A stretch of 28,781 nucleotides of DNA from an uncultured Lachnospiraceae bacterium (GCA_934432595.1 CAKRYR010000021.1:1-28781); one strand, 5' to 3'. Positions 1 through 8,300 are shown, numbered from the stretch's first letter. Translations and numbers: made by a program. Notes: generated from the sequence alone by a model not told the origin.

Positions 1-26
1 ATCCTAGACTTTTTACCTTTTTATAC

Positions 27-60
27 GACAAAATCCAGAGCATTTGCTCTGGACTTTGTC
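27..60 (-). terminator. Hairpin downstream of the DUF3298-type lipoprotein gene
   Basis: The arms GACAAA-x-TCCAGAGC and GCTCTGGA-x-TTTGTC pair around a 4-base loop with one internal mismatch. Read on the minus strand, the hairpin lies about 55 bases past the stop codon of the 115-879 gene. The U-run after it is poor, so it may be a transcript end or a 3' stabiliser rather than a classical terminator. Confidence 0.5.
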
Positions 61-70
61 TACAGTCTGA

Positions 71-91
71 AGTGGGCGCGAAGCGCCCACT
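71..91 (-). terminator. GC-rich perfect hairpin, 9-bp stem
   Basis: AGTGGGCGC and GCGCCCACT pair perfectly around a 3-base loop, 23 bases past the stop of the minus-strand lipoprotein gene. It is far more GC-rich than its surroundings. No U-run follows directly, so it probably acts together with the hairpin at 27-60. A similar GC-rich hairpin stands at 8061-8078. Confidence 0.5.
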
Positions 92-114
92 GAAAGCCTA
101 AAAACCTAAAAATC

Positions 115-879
115 CTAATTATCAATTAATATTTCAATATAATCGCCTAATTGATGGTTAACACCTAGGCAGATATAAATTTTACCATTTTCAAAATATG
201 AATAACCACAAGTATACGCCATACTTTCACCAAAATCAAACTCATTCAAAGTATCTACGACCTCTTTTTTATCCTTATAGAATAAATTCATATACTCTCT
301 AAATTGGCTATCATCTACATCACGTAAAGAATATTTTCTACCCTCTAATAAATTTCTAGCAATCTTATCAGTATCCACCTTATCCTTTAAACGAATACTC
401 TTTCCTGATTCTAAATCAATATTGAAAGTATATTTAAACATTCTAGATTCATTTTCATTAGCACTACAACTAATTTCACCAATAATAAGTATCGAAATCA
501 TATCCTCATTTTGAGTTTTTACATCATATGTTAAAAAATACTTATCATTACTCCCAATATTATTCATCTCTGCCTCAACCTTGTCCTTAATAATCTTATT
601 CCATGTCTTTTGAATTTTCCCATTACTAAGTCCTACAATCTGAGGATAATTAATATTAATATTATTTGTTAATATAGATTTTGTCTTAATAGTATAATCT
701 ACATCATTATTTGTATACGCACTTTTAGGCGTATCACTTTTAGAAGACCCTGTGATTACAGTCTTCTTCTCTAAGGTCTGCTCTACCTCATTTTTCCCTT
801 CTTTTTTCTTACATCCAAACATAAATATTAAACAAACTACACAAGCAATAAGTAAAAATAAACATTTCCATTTCTTCAT
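115..879 (-). CDS. DUF3298-type (RsiV/PdaC-like) lipoprotein
   Basis: 254 residues. The N-terminus has a lipoprotein signal: positive KK, a hydrophobic stretch and the lipobox FMFGC with Cys23, so the mature protein should be lipid-anchored outside the membrane. The rest resembles the DUF4163/DUF3298 fold seen in anti-sigma factor RsiV and deacetylase PdaC. The clues are the segment FNIDLESGKSIRLKD (about residues 150-165) and the closing strand GKIYICLGVNHQLGDYIEIL. No catalytic residues can be pointed to; in such proteins this module is thought to bind a ligand or a partner. A GAGG motif lies about 12 bases before the ATG. The gene begins 51 bp after the C39-like peptidase gene and is probably the last gene of that transcript. 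Exact function unknown; the family call is moderately sure. Confidence 0.7.
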   Translation of the reverse strand: MKKWKCLFLLIACVVCLIFMFGCKKKEGKNEVEQTLEKKTVITGSSKSDTPKSAYTNNDVDYTIKTKSILTNNININYPQIVGLSNGKIQKTWNKIIKDKVEAEMNNIGSNDKYFLTYDVKTQNEDMISILIIGEISCSANENESRMFKYTFNIDLESGKSIRLKDKVDTDKIARNLLEGRKYSLRDVDDSQFREYMNLFYKDKKEVVDTLNEFDFGESMAYTCGYSYFENGKIYICLGVNHQLGDYIEILIDN

Positions 880-930
880 ACTTTCAACTTATCCTCATTT
901 CCATAATACTTACGTTTACAGTTGTTAAAG

Positions 931-2115
931 TTACCTCCAATAGGCCCACATAGATTTAACTTGTCCTGAAAATTCTGAATAACTCCATGCCCTATTTGTA
1001 TGTTCAATACAAAATGGATCATTTACATAGAATTTACCATTCTCATACTTTCTAAATACTATAAAGTGCCCCTTATCAGTAAATATTCCTGGTCCCATAC
1101 TTGCGATAATAGGATTACCTTGTTGTAAATGTGCAATCATTGTTGCCTCTGTTTTTGTGATTTTCTCTACCTGTAATCCTAAAGTTCTAGCTCCTGAAGT
1201 CATCAACTCCCAGCTTGTCCCAACTCCAACAGTAACATATCCACTCTGTGTACTATACTTTGCCATTTTTAATGGATTCCAATTCGTATCACCTGTCAAA
1301 TGAACATAAACCATTGATAAAGATGTTGGTCCACAACCAGATATACCTATTACGCCACTACTATAAGGATAATACCCCCATCTACTATCCCACTGTATAA
1401 ATAAAGGCATTCCATAATGTGTATTGCTTACATCATTAGATATATCAATAACATCCGTATAGCTTTTATTTACCATATTAAGATAATTATACGTAAAATC
1501 AATCATTTCTGGATTTCTAATAACATCCTCTAATAATCTCTCAGGATATTTATTTTGATTTACTAAAATAGTATTAACTTTGCTATTAGATTGTGCAAGT
1601 TTTTTTAATCCAGCGGTGATACTATTATTTGATGTAGGTTCTGTAGTAGATGTAACTTCATTATCCTGTCCTTGTATAATAGAATCATTCTGAGGAGTTT
1701 CTGTTTCTTCTACTTTATCTTTATTAAAATCTCCATCATCATTCTGAGTATTACTATCTACATCATCCATGCCATCCGGTTCACTATAAATTGAAGAATT
1801 ACTTGGACTAACTGAATTATCTACTACATTATAACTTTTTGATGAAGATGCTTTACAAGAGTTTTTTACCGTTGTAATTACAATCACAACAACTATAGTT
1901 AAAACAATTCCTGCCATCACACTTATTAATGTTACTGCTGTTCCTCTTGATAAAGAACTACCACAAACCTGAGTTTCCTCAGGTTTGTGTTCTTTGTATC
2001 TTTCAAATTCATTTTTTTCTTCAGTCTTATTATCTTCAAGGTTATTGTCTTCGATATTATTGTCTCCAATTTTCTTATTATCCGACTCTAGTGCCTTTTC
2101 ATAAAAACCCTTCAT
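931..2115 (-). CDS. Membrane-anchored C39-like (papain-fold) cysteine peptidase
   Basis: 394 residues. Residues 1-57 are acidic and Asn-rich and should be cytoplasmic. One membrane helix follows (about 59-83), then a Ser/Asn/Asp-rich linker (85-165), an alpha-helical segment (170-215), and a Peptidase_C39_2-type domain (about 235-394). In that domain GCGPTSLSM supplies the likely nucleophile Cys261, GHFIVF the likely His350 and NDP the likely Asp366. All three are in the usual order, so the enzyme looks active. It lacks the ABC transporter parts of true bacteriocin C39 proteases, so it is probably a surface peptidase or amidase of unknown substrate. AGAGGT precedes the ATG. It starts 61 bp after the stop of the fibro-slime protein gene and likely shares its transcript; I see only a poor internal promoter (TATAAT at 2157-2162 with no good -35). 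Confidence 0.8.
   Translation of the reverse strand: MKGFYEKALESDNKKIGDNNIEDNNLEDNKTEEKNEFERYKEHKPEETQVCGSSLSRGTAVTLISVMAGIVLTIVVVIVITTVKNSCKASSSKSYNVVDNSVSPSNSSIYSEPDGMDDVDSNTQNDDGDFNKDKVEETETPQNDSIIQGQDNEVTSTTEPTSNNSITAGLKKLAQSNSKVNTILVNQNKYPERLLEDVIRNPEMIDFTYNYLNMVNKSYTDVIDISNDVSNTHYGMPLFIQWDSRWGYYPYSSGVIGISGCGPTSLSMVYVHLTGDTNWNPLKMAKYSTQSGYVTVGVGTSWELMTSGARTLGLQVEKITKTEATMIAHLQQGNPIIASMGPGIFTDKGHFIVFRKYENGKFYVNDPFCIEHTNRAWSYSEFSGQVKSMWAYWR
2020..2064 (-). repeat. Three tandem 15-bp units inside the C39-like peptidase gene
   Basis: The cytoplasmic tail encodes DNNIE, DNNLE and DNKTE in succession. Each copy comes from a 15-bp unit of the form GAYAATAAxxxxGAA. The copies differ at a few bases, so this is an old or tolerated expansion of an acidic linker. 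Confidence 0.7.
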
Positions 2116-2176
2116 AAGCTTTACCTCTTAACTATAAGCTGGATACCATCATAACTATTATAATACAAACTCTATA

Positions 2177-4582
2177 TTATTTTCTACTTTTTTTTTCATT
2201 TTTAAATAATAATGATCCTGTATAAATAACCAAACCAGCTGATATTAATACACATATAATCCAAAATATCGTATATGACTTATCTCCTGTCTTTGGATTA
2301 ACTTCATTTTTTACTGCTCCTGTGTAATCTCCTACATTTTCTACTTGTGCAGCTGTATCGATTTTTCCAGTAGATCCATCTACTACGTTTTCTGCTGAAC
2401 TTCCTCCTGAAACTTTATTATAGAATACGTATGCATTAGCTTTATCAATTCCAGCAACAACTTCACCAGTAGCTATTTTTTGTTCATTTTTATATTCCGC
2501 CCCATCTAGTCTTCCAATTTTTTCAGTTTCAATTCCATTTACATTAGTTTGAGTTACCAAAAATTTAGTCATTGCAGGTACTCCTTCTATTGTTGCCCTC
2601 TCACCTGGTTTTAAAGAAATTTTACCTTTTTTTGTTGTTCTTGTAACATTTTTACCTGCTGATGTCTTAACTAAATATGAGCCCTTATATACTGTTTCTT
2701 TTGAACTTCCACCATATATTTTTGCAAATTTTACAGTATATTCAAATTTAGTATTTTTATTTACTTCTTTTCCACTTTGGTTTTGGAATACTAAATCACC
2801 TGTTGCAATCTTATTAGTATAATTAACTACCAAATTTGGACTACTAGTTTCATCTGTTTTATTCTTAAATAAAAATGCATCTTTTTCTTCAACACGTCCG
2901 TCAGATATTATTTCTGCCGTTCTATTAGAACTACTTGATACACATCCACGTTTATCACTTAATGTCCATGATGTTCCATACAATTTTTTAATTTTTCTAT
3001 TACTATCTTTCAAATTAATCTGTTCAACCATTAAAGTATCATTTTTTCTAAACTTATCTTGATAAATAACACTTTCTCCGCCTTTAACTTCTGCTGTATC
3101 TTTAAGATTTGAATCTTTATCAAGTACGTCATATACAAATACGTCTTTTGCTGCTACCTTACCTGTTTCTGCTATAAAAGTGTTTCCAACTGAACTATAA
3201 TCAAGTGTATTAGTTAATTCTAATTGATTAGGCTCTGGCATATTAAAGTTAATTTTTAAATTCGAACTACCTTTACCTCTCTCCATATAAAATACTGTCA
3301 TTGTATGACTATTTTTTGTATCTTTTAATTTATCTTTAATTTCTTGTGTAAAGTCTGTCTTCAAATCTGTATATATACCATTTTCAGCATTAGTTTTATT
3401 ACTAATTCCTAGTTTTTTCATATCATCTACTGAATATTTCTTATCCTCAACTATTAAACAGTTAGGATTAGAAAATGCTATATCATTATTTTTAACTGCG
3501 CTTACTGTAGAACTTAATGTTGCAAAATTTATTTTTCCATCTACAACACCATGTATACCGCCAACATCAAGAACTAAATTTCCATCCACAAAAACCCATA
3601 GATCATCGTCACCTGAAAATTCAAATACCATATCCTGACCACTTACTTTACCATCTGCTGTCATTGAAAATGGTATTTCCATCTTAACACCAAAACCATA
3701 ATTTAAACCATATGATTTGCTATCTTTAGTTTCATTATAAGGGAAAAATCCCACTTTCCCATTACTATCTTTAACTTGTTTGTTATTTCTACCTTGATAA
3801 TCTAATTGCTTATCACTATTAAATGTCACTGTATCTTTTGAACTATCAAATGAATAATACATTACACCATTTTGTTCTGAGGTAACTAAAGGGAAAGCCA
3901 CATTTTCTCTTACTTTTCCTAAACTTAAATTAGAATTCGTATGCTTAGTAGTTGTAAGATAAGTTGCATCAAAATATGGTAATACACATGCTTTTGATGT
4001 ATTTGGATTACTTTGTGTAATATTTCCATTTGCATCAAGTTTAGAATCTACTAATCCTTGAGTGGCTGCTGATTTTTTTGAAGTCTGCGTATGATTAGCT
4101 GCTAACCAAAAGTTAGTTTCAAAATTTTTAGTTGCGTTTTCATCTGTGTAATAATACATTCCATTATTATCATCACTATTTTGTTTTGAGAAAAATAACC
4201 CCTCATATAAAGGCCATTTCGCTGGTGACTCTGATGAACTGCCGTACTTTTTATCTGCTAGTAATCTCTTATTAAATTTAGTAAATGTATTCTTACCTGA
4301 TGTAATTGCATCCACTATTGCACCTGGTTTTGCATCTGCTGTTATTTGTGAATCTGAATAATAATCATAGAAAGTACTTTTTACTACATACATTTTTTCA
4401 TTTGTATCTGGATTCATAACATGTGGTAATGAAAATGAAGAAGTAACTGATTCAGCCTTAGGAGCCTCATCTGCTAAAGATTTCGTTACTCCTCCCACTG
4501 ATACAACTAATAGACTTAAAGTTGCCAAAAAAGCTACAACCCTTTTGGGTTGTTTGTTCTTAAATGTTCTTTGTAAACTCAT
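2177..4582 (-). CDS. Sortase-anchored fibro-slime domain surface protein
   Basis: 801 residues from the ATG at 4582. An in-frame ATG 18 bp upstream lies inside the Shine-Dalgarno AAGGGGGAAACACA, so it is not the start. A signal peptide ends near SLA/DEA (residue 37). Residues about 45-450 form a fibro-slime region; FSGDDDLWVFVDG followed by LVLDVGGIHG (322-345) is its hallmark, an acidic probable Ca2+ or sugar site. Residues about 455-735 contain beta-rich modules resembling pilin-type isopeptide domains (for example GKISLKPGERATIEGVPAMTKFLVTQ region). The C-terminus is a complete sorting signal: NPKTG (762-766), a hydrophobic helix and a KNEKKSRK tail. NPKTG is the kind of signal class B sortases use, and such a sortase is encoded at 14873-15688. 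Probably an adhesin for a polymer or host surface; the ligand is unknown. First gene of a likely three-gene transcript. Confidence 0.85.
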   Translation of the reverse strand: MSLQRTFKNKQPKRVVAFLATLSLLVVSVGGVTKSLADEAPKAESVTSSFSLPHVMNPDTNEKMYVVKSTFYDYYSDSQITADAKPGAIVDAITSGKNTFTKFNKRLLADKKYGSSSESPAKWPLYEGLFFSKQNSDDNNGMYYYTDENATKNFETNFWLAANHTQTSKKSAATQGLVDSKLDANGNITQSNPNTSKACVLPYFDATYLTTTKHTNSNLSLGKVRENVAFPLVTSEQNGVMYYSFDSSKDTVTFNSDKQLDYQGRNNKQVKDSNGKVGFFPYNETKDSKSYGLNYGFGVKMEIPFSMTADGKVSGQDMVFEFSGDDDLWVFVDGNLVLDVGGIHGVVDGKINFATLSSTVSAVKNNDIAFSNPNCLIVEDKKYSVDDMKKLGISNKTNAENGIYTDLKTDFTQEIKDKLKDTKNSHTMTVFYMERGKGSSNLKINFNMPEPNQLELTNTLDYSSVGNTFIAETGKVAAKDVFVYDVLDKDSNLKDTAEVKGGESVIYQDKFRKNDTLMVEQINLKDSNRKIKKLYGTSWTLSDKRGCVSSSSNRTAEIISDGRVEEKDAFLFKNKTDETSSPNLVVNYTNKIATGDLVFQNQSGKEVNKNTKFEYTVKFAKIYGGSSKETVYKGSYLVKTSAGKNVTRTTKKGKISLKPGERATIEGVPAMTKFLVTQTNVNGIETEKIGRLDGAEYKNEQKIATGEVVAGIDKANAYVFYNKVSGGSSAENVVDGSTGKIDTAAQVENVGDYTGAVKNEVNPKTGDKSYTIFWIICVLISAGLVIYTGSLLFKNEKKSRK

Positions 4583-4705
4583 TGTGTTTCCCCCTTGCAC
4601 AAAACATAAATTTATTTACTTGTATCGACATAATAACACCCTTATTTTACCAATTATATATTTTAATGGCTCTCTGCCAATAATATTTATTACAAGTATA
4701 TTACT

Positions 4706-4734
4706 ATTATATTAATTTTAAGTAACATTGTCAA
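4706..4734 (-). promoter_or_regulatory. Consensus sigma-A promoter of the surface-protein operon
   Basis: On the minus strand TTGACA (4734-4729), a 17-base spacer and TATAAT (4711-4706) match the vegetative consensus perfectly. Transcription should start near 4699, which leaves a leader of about 115 bases before the ATG at 4582. I see no recognisable riboswitch in this leader. Confidence 0.85.
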
Positions 4735-5000
4735 ATTTTCCTCCCAACTAAAATCCTTTAAATAGTATGGTTTTTATACTTTTTTCATTAAAATCATAAT
4801 TATTTTATTAATTTCGATACATTCTACTCACATCTCATCAATCTAACATATTTATTCGACAAAAATTAGATTAAATGCCTAAATTTTTTCCAAAAAACAC
4901 CAATTTAATATATTAAATAATTATTTATTAAATAACCATTAAAATATCTTTACATTTATTTACATTGAATTTTTTACTACCATAATGTATCATTTATCAG
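4735..5000. other. AT-rich spacer without a recognisable gene
   Basis: This stretch is extremely A+T-rich, has stop codons in all frames and no clear promoter. It separates the minus-strand surface operon from the clostripain remnant. I could not recognise any trace of the missing N-terminal half of the remnant here. Confidence 0.5.
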
Positions 5001-5627
5001 AGTAGATTTGATACTTGTCTATCTGGTTCTATAGAATATGCTAATATACTAGCTCCATATGCCAAATATATGTTAGATAAACTTGTTGACAATCCAGAAT
5101 ACTACTATACATTTTCCAATGATTTAAGAAAATGTACTAAATATTCAGAATCTTGTATAGATATAGGTAGCTTACTTAACTATTTTGATAAAAGTAATGA
5201 ATTTGATTATAATACATATTATTATAGGCAAGCTATTAATAAATTAATCGCTTATACCCATATAGGCAAAGAATATATTAATAGAAACTGTCTAGGACTT
5301 ACTTTATATTGTCCTGATTCAGTTTTATCACTTTATGATCTTGAACATGCTAGAAATACAGTATTTTCTCCATATTGGTTAAAATTTATTGAAAGAATGT
5401 CTTATAGACGAGTTAATAAAAATATGGATGGTTTTCAAGAAATACATTGGGAACATCTTAGCCGTTTTTATGAATATACAATCAGAAGTGACTTTAACTT
5501 CTTACTTGGTAAATTACCTGATGGCAATTACTCGTATTCATTTAATCTTAATGCTGCCAATGGATTAAACTATTTATTAGATTTACAAGATTTTGAAGTT
5601 AAAAACAACAATTTGGTAAGTAAATAG
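5001..5627 (+). pseudogene. Shortened remnant of a clostripain-family (C11) gene
   Basis: Homology to the intact neighbour (5753-7996) starts abruptly near 5001. The open frame encodes FDTCLSGSIEYANILAPYAKYM, matching the neighbour's FDTCLSGSLEYANLLAPYGKYM, and so keeps the catalytic Cys motif (TGT at 5016-5018). It then jumps forward three times in the same frame: KYM to LDKLVDNPE, then to a stretch like NIDLGSLLDYL...SPYWLKYIE, and finally, after the HWEH region near 5455, to the C-terminal SDFNFLLGKLPDGNYSYSF. The N-terminus, signal sequence, catalytic His and most of the C-terminal beta region are missing. The frame is closed upstream by TAA at 4983-4985. The first internal ATG (5070) has no Shine-Dalgarno sequence and lies inside the homologous region. 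It is therefore a decayed duplicate, not a peptidase. The in-frame joins are discussed under findings. Confidence 0.85.
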
Positions 5628-5673
5628 TTAAGTTTATTAACTAGGATTTAGATTTGCTTTATAAAGATATAAT

Positions 5674-5702
5674 TTGAGAGGTTAATAAATATATATTATA
5701 AT
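5674..5702 (+). promoter_or_regulatory. Sigma-A promoter of the first intact clostripain gene
   Basis: TTGAGA (5674-5679), a 17-base spacer and TATAAT (5697-5702) predict a start near 5709, about 44 bases ahead of the GTG start codon. This start point falls inside the left arm of the terminator hairpin at 5705-5730. Confidence 0.75.
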
Positions 5703-5704
5703 TA

Positions 5705-5737
5705 GTGTATGGTGTAACAACATCATACACTTTTTTT
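5705..5737 (+). terminator. Intrinsic terminator just ahead of the clostripain Shine-Dalgarno
   Basis: GTGTATGGTG and CATCATACAC pair (one G-U pair) around a 6-base loop and are followed by seven T residues. The Shine-Dalgarno AAGGAGAGG starts on the very next base (5738). It would stop transcripts arriving from the remnant side. Transcripts from the promoter at 5674-5702 begin within the left arm and so form a weaker hairpin. Confidence 0.8.
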
Positions 5738-5752
5738 AAGGAGAGGATAAAT

Positions 5753-7996
5753 GTGAAAACTATTGGAAATAAGGGGCGTATAGTTTTAGCAAGTATTCTA
5801 GTAATATCATTACTAGCTTGTTTATCTATTTTTAGTATATTTTCAAATGCTAGAAAAAGTTCACTATCTACAGTTACAAATGTGGAAAATGATTATTCCT
5901 CTATTGAAAGAGATACATCTATTACTGTTGATTCAAATGGTGTACTGCAAATATCTAGAAAAAATAGAGACCAAGAAATTTCTATGGGGAAAGAAAACAC
6001 TTGGACTATTTTATTATATTTAACTGGTACTAATTTAGAGTCACAATATGGTAATGCAACGAATGATATTCGTGAAATACTTCATGCAAGATATAACGCA
6101 GACAATACAAATAATATTAATATTATTATTCAAACTGGTGGATGCACTACTTGGCATTCTAATAATATAGCTAATGATAAAATCCAAAGATATAAAGTTA
6201 ACGGTAATGAAAATAAATTGGAACACCTTAAAGATCTTGAAAATGCAAGTATGGGTTCTGCAAATACACTATATGATTTCCTTGATTGGGGTGTTTCAAA
6301 TTATCCAGCAGAACATATGGGTGTTATCATGTGGGATCATGGTTCAGGTGTTGAAAGTGGATTATGTGCTGATCCAATATATAACAACGATTCTCTAACG
6401 GTTCATGAATTAGAATACGCCTTTGCTAAAGTTAATAAAAAAATGACTTCAAAATTTGAATTAATAGGATTTGATACTTGCCTATCAGGTTCTCTTGAAT
6501 ATGCAAACCTATTAGCACCATATGGTAAATATATGGTTGCATCAGCAGACTCTGAACCAGGTGCTGGTTGGTTCTATACTGGATTTATAGATGAGATACT
6601 TAAAAATCCAGATATATCTGGTGCAGACGTAGGTAAAGTTATCTGCAACGACTATGCCACATATTACCATAATCCTGCATCATATGAACAAATAGATATA
6701 ACACTTGCTGTATATGATTTAAGTAAAGTGGATAAAGTATGTGTTGAAGCAAATTATTTGATGAAATTCTTCTATGACACACTAAAAAATGATATAGAGA
6801 AATACTGGACGTTAACTAGTATGCAAAAGGGTAGATTAAGATATAATAGAAACAATATAGATCTAGGAAGTCTATTAGACTATCTAGAAAGCTACAACAC
6901 TTTTAATTATAATACTAGTTTTTTCCGACAAGCATTAAACGAGTTAGTGATTTATAGTAAATGTTCTGAAAATTATGCTGATAGAAAAGCTGTAGGAATA
7001 ACAATATATTATCCTGATTCAATTATATATATGGATAAATTAAATAGTTATAGAAATATATGTTTCTCACCTTACTGGTTAAAATATATTGAATTAATAA
7101 CACACAGAAATATAACTGAAAATGTTTCTAATTTTAATGAAACAAAGTGGGAATCATCACCATACTTCTTTGAAGAAAACTTTGATTTTATAAATTTTGA
7201 TTCATATGATGCAGACGATAATAATGGTGTTTATCAAAAATTGAACTCCAATATAAATTATTCATCAAATGGTTTTCCTGGAAATTGGCAAAGTATTTAT
7301 TCAGTATCTTCTGCTTATCAAGGAGGTTATTTACCACCACACTTAATGAGAAACATAGAAGTAAAAAATGATAACACGAATTTATCTGCAACTTTAAATG
7401 ACAAAAACCTAAAAAATGTATATAAAGTATATACAAGTATATTTACAAATATTAATGATTCTCTTGTATGTTTAGGTTCAAAAAATGACGTGGAATATAA
7501 TCAAAAAACTGGTCAAATATCTTCAAAATTTAATGGAGAATGGTTTATGTTACCAGATGGTCAACTATTAACTACATATATTGTATCCAGTACTGATACA
7601 AGTACAATATACGCTTTTCCAATAATGATTAATGATACCGAGGTAACTATACGAGTAGAAGAAATTCAAAAATCTAATGGTAACTATGATTATAAAACAT
7701 TAGGTATATGGGATAATAACGGATTAGACAATCAAGGTGCGAGGGGATATATTCCACTTAAATCAGGTACTGCTATCACTCCTATATATGATGTATTTGA
7801 TACAGACGCTAACGAATACTCATCAGAGTATGGTGAAGAATATACACTAAAATCTGACTTTGATTTTCTATTTGGAAAACTTCATGATGGTGAATATTCT
7901 ATTTCTTATCAACTAGAAAAATTAAATGGTATTCCATCATATACTACACCTAAGGAATTTAGTGTAGAAAAAGAAAATATAACTATTAAAAAATAG
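5753..7996 (+). CDS. Clostripain-family (C11) cysteine peptidase, paralogue 1
   Basis: 747 residues from a GTG start at 5753, chosen because AAGGAGAGG ends 6 bases before it. The longer frame back to 5705 begins inside a terminator hairpin. Residues about 10-30 are a signal peptide or membrane anchor, so the protein is exported. The Peptidase_C11 domain runs from about residue 82 (TWTILLYLTGTNLES). WDHGSG supplies His196 and GFDTC supplies Cys243, the catalytic pair of the family; clostripain itself cuts after Arg. A beta-rich C-terminal region of about 250 residues (from about 500) is shared with paralogue 2 at 18878-21073. There is no sorting signal. Both paralogues share the pre-catalytic segment ERDT-I-VD--G-LQI-R. 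The gene is single, with its own promoter and a bidirectional terminator at 8084-8120. The substrate is unknown. Confidence 0.88.
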   Translation: MKTIGNKGRIVLASILVISLLACLSIFSIFSNARKSSLSTVTNVENDYSSIERDTSITVDSNGVLQISRKNRDQEISMGKENTWTILLYLTGTNLESQYGNATNDIREILHARYNADNTNNINIIIQTGGCTTWHSNNIANDKIQRYKVNGNENKLEHLKDLENASMGSANTLYDFLDWGVSNYPAEHMGVIMWDHGSGVESGLCADPIYNNDSLTVHELEYAFAKVNKKMTSKFELIGFDTCLSGSLEYANLLAPYGKYMVASADSEPGAGWFYTGFIDEILKNPDISGADVGKVICNDYATYYHNPASYEQIDITLAVYDLSKVDKVCVEANYLMKFFYDTLKNDIEKYWTLTSMQKGRLRYNRNNIDLGSLLDYLESYNTFNYNTSFFRQALNELVIYSKCSENYADRKAVGITIYYPDSIIYMDKLNSYRNICFSPYWLKYIELITHRNITENVSNFNETKWESSPYFFEENFDFINFDSYDADDNNGVYQKLNSNINYSSNGFPGNWQSIYSVSSAYQGGYLPPHLMRNIEVKNDNTNLSATLNDKNLKNVYKVYTSIFTNINDSLVCLGSKNDVEYNQKTGQISSKFNGEWFMLPDGQLLTTYIVSSTDTSTIYAFPIMINDTEVTIRVEEIQKSNGNYDYKTLGIWDNNGLDNQGARGYIPLKSGTAITPIYDVFDTDANEYSSEYGEEYTLKSDFDFLFGKLHDGEYSISYQLEKLNGIPSYTTPKEFSVEKENITIKK

Positions 7997-8060
7997 TGTA
8001 TATACATATTCCCATCCACGAGCTGTGCATCCCCAGTGGAACGTTTTTATTTAATAAGAA

Positions 8061-8078
8061 GTGCGCCGCAAGGCGCAC
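8061..8078 (+). terminator. GC-rich hairpin with GCAA tetraloop
   Basis: GTGCGCC and GGCGCAC pair perfectly around GCAA, a stable GNRA-type tetraloop when read on the plus strand. It lies 65 bases past the clostripain stop and just before the terminator at 8084-8120, so it may protect the 3' end of that mRNA. Confidence 0.5.
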
Positions 8079-8083
8079 AATAA

Positions 8084-8120
8084 AAAAAGCACCTTTCACA
8101 AATCTTGAAAGGTGCTTTTT
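8084..8120. terminator. Bidirectional intrinsic terminator
   Basis: GCACCTTTC and GAAAGGTGC pair around a 9-base loop, flanked by an A-run on the left and a T-run on the right. A U-run therefore follows the stem in both directions. It ends the clostripain mRNA (plus) and the tRNA-Trp transcript (minus). Confidence 0.9.
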
Positions 8121-8134
8121 ATTAGCTTTTTCAA

Positions 8135-8207
8135 CAGGGGCAGTAGGATTCGAACCCACGACCTGCGGTTTTGGAGACCGTTATTCTACCAGCTGAACTA
8201 TACCCCT
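8135..8207 (-). tRNA. tRNA-Trp (anticodon CCA)
   Basis: A complete 73-base cloverleaf reads on the minus strand. The acceptor AGGGGTA pairs with TGCCCCT, the discriminator base is G, the D arm is GTTC/GAAT, the anticodon loop is CTCCAAA with CCA at 8174-8172, and the T arm GTGGG/CCTAC encloses TTCGAAT. The 3' CCA is not encoded. The outer pair of the anticodon stem (27-43) is A-C, a mismatch. It stands alone with its own promoter (8221-8249) and terminator. Confidence 0.95.
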
Positions 8208-8220
8208 AAGTGCAAAAATA

Positions 8221-8249
8221 ATTTTACTATATATAACAAATTCTGTCAA
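8221..8249 (-). promoter_or_regulatory. Promoter of tRNA-Trp
   Basis: On the minus strand TTGACA (8249-8244), a 17-base spacer and TAAAAT (8226-8221) predict a start near 8214, seven bases before the mature tRNA. Confidence 0.8.
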
Positions 8250-8300
8250 GTTTTTTATATAAATTTTTTTAATATATTATACCTTTATATATTATATATA

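Noticed and set aside
2020..2064. CRISPR-like short repeats
   Set aside because: Only three 15-bp coding units without spacers; they encode an acidic linker. No CRISPR array was seen anywhere in the window.
931..2115. Bacteriocin maturation and export system
   Set aside because: The C39-like domain is not fused to ABC transporter parts, and no precursor peptide with a double-Gly leader was seen nearby.
4583..4699. A c-di-GMP riboswitch in the leader of the surface-protein operon
   Set aside because: Tempting because of the two phosphodiesterases, but none of the conserved GEMM-I or GEMM-II blocks is visible in this leader.
5070..5627. A free-standing 185-residue gene starting at the ATG at 5070
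   Set aside because: Homology to clostripain continues upstream of that ATG in the same frame to about 5001, and no Shine-Dalgarno precedes it, so it is part of a remnant.
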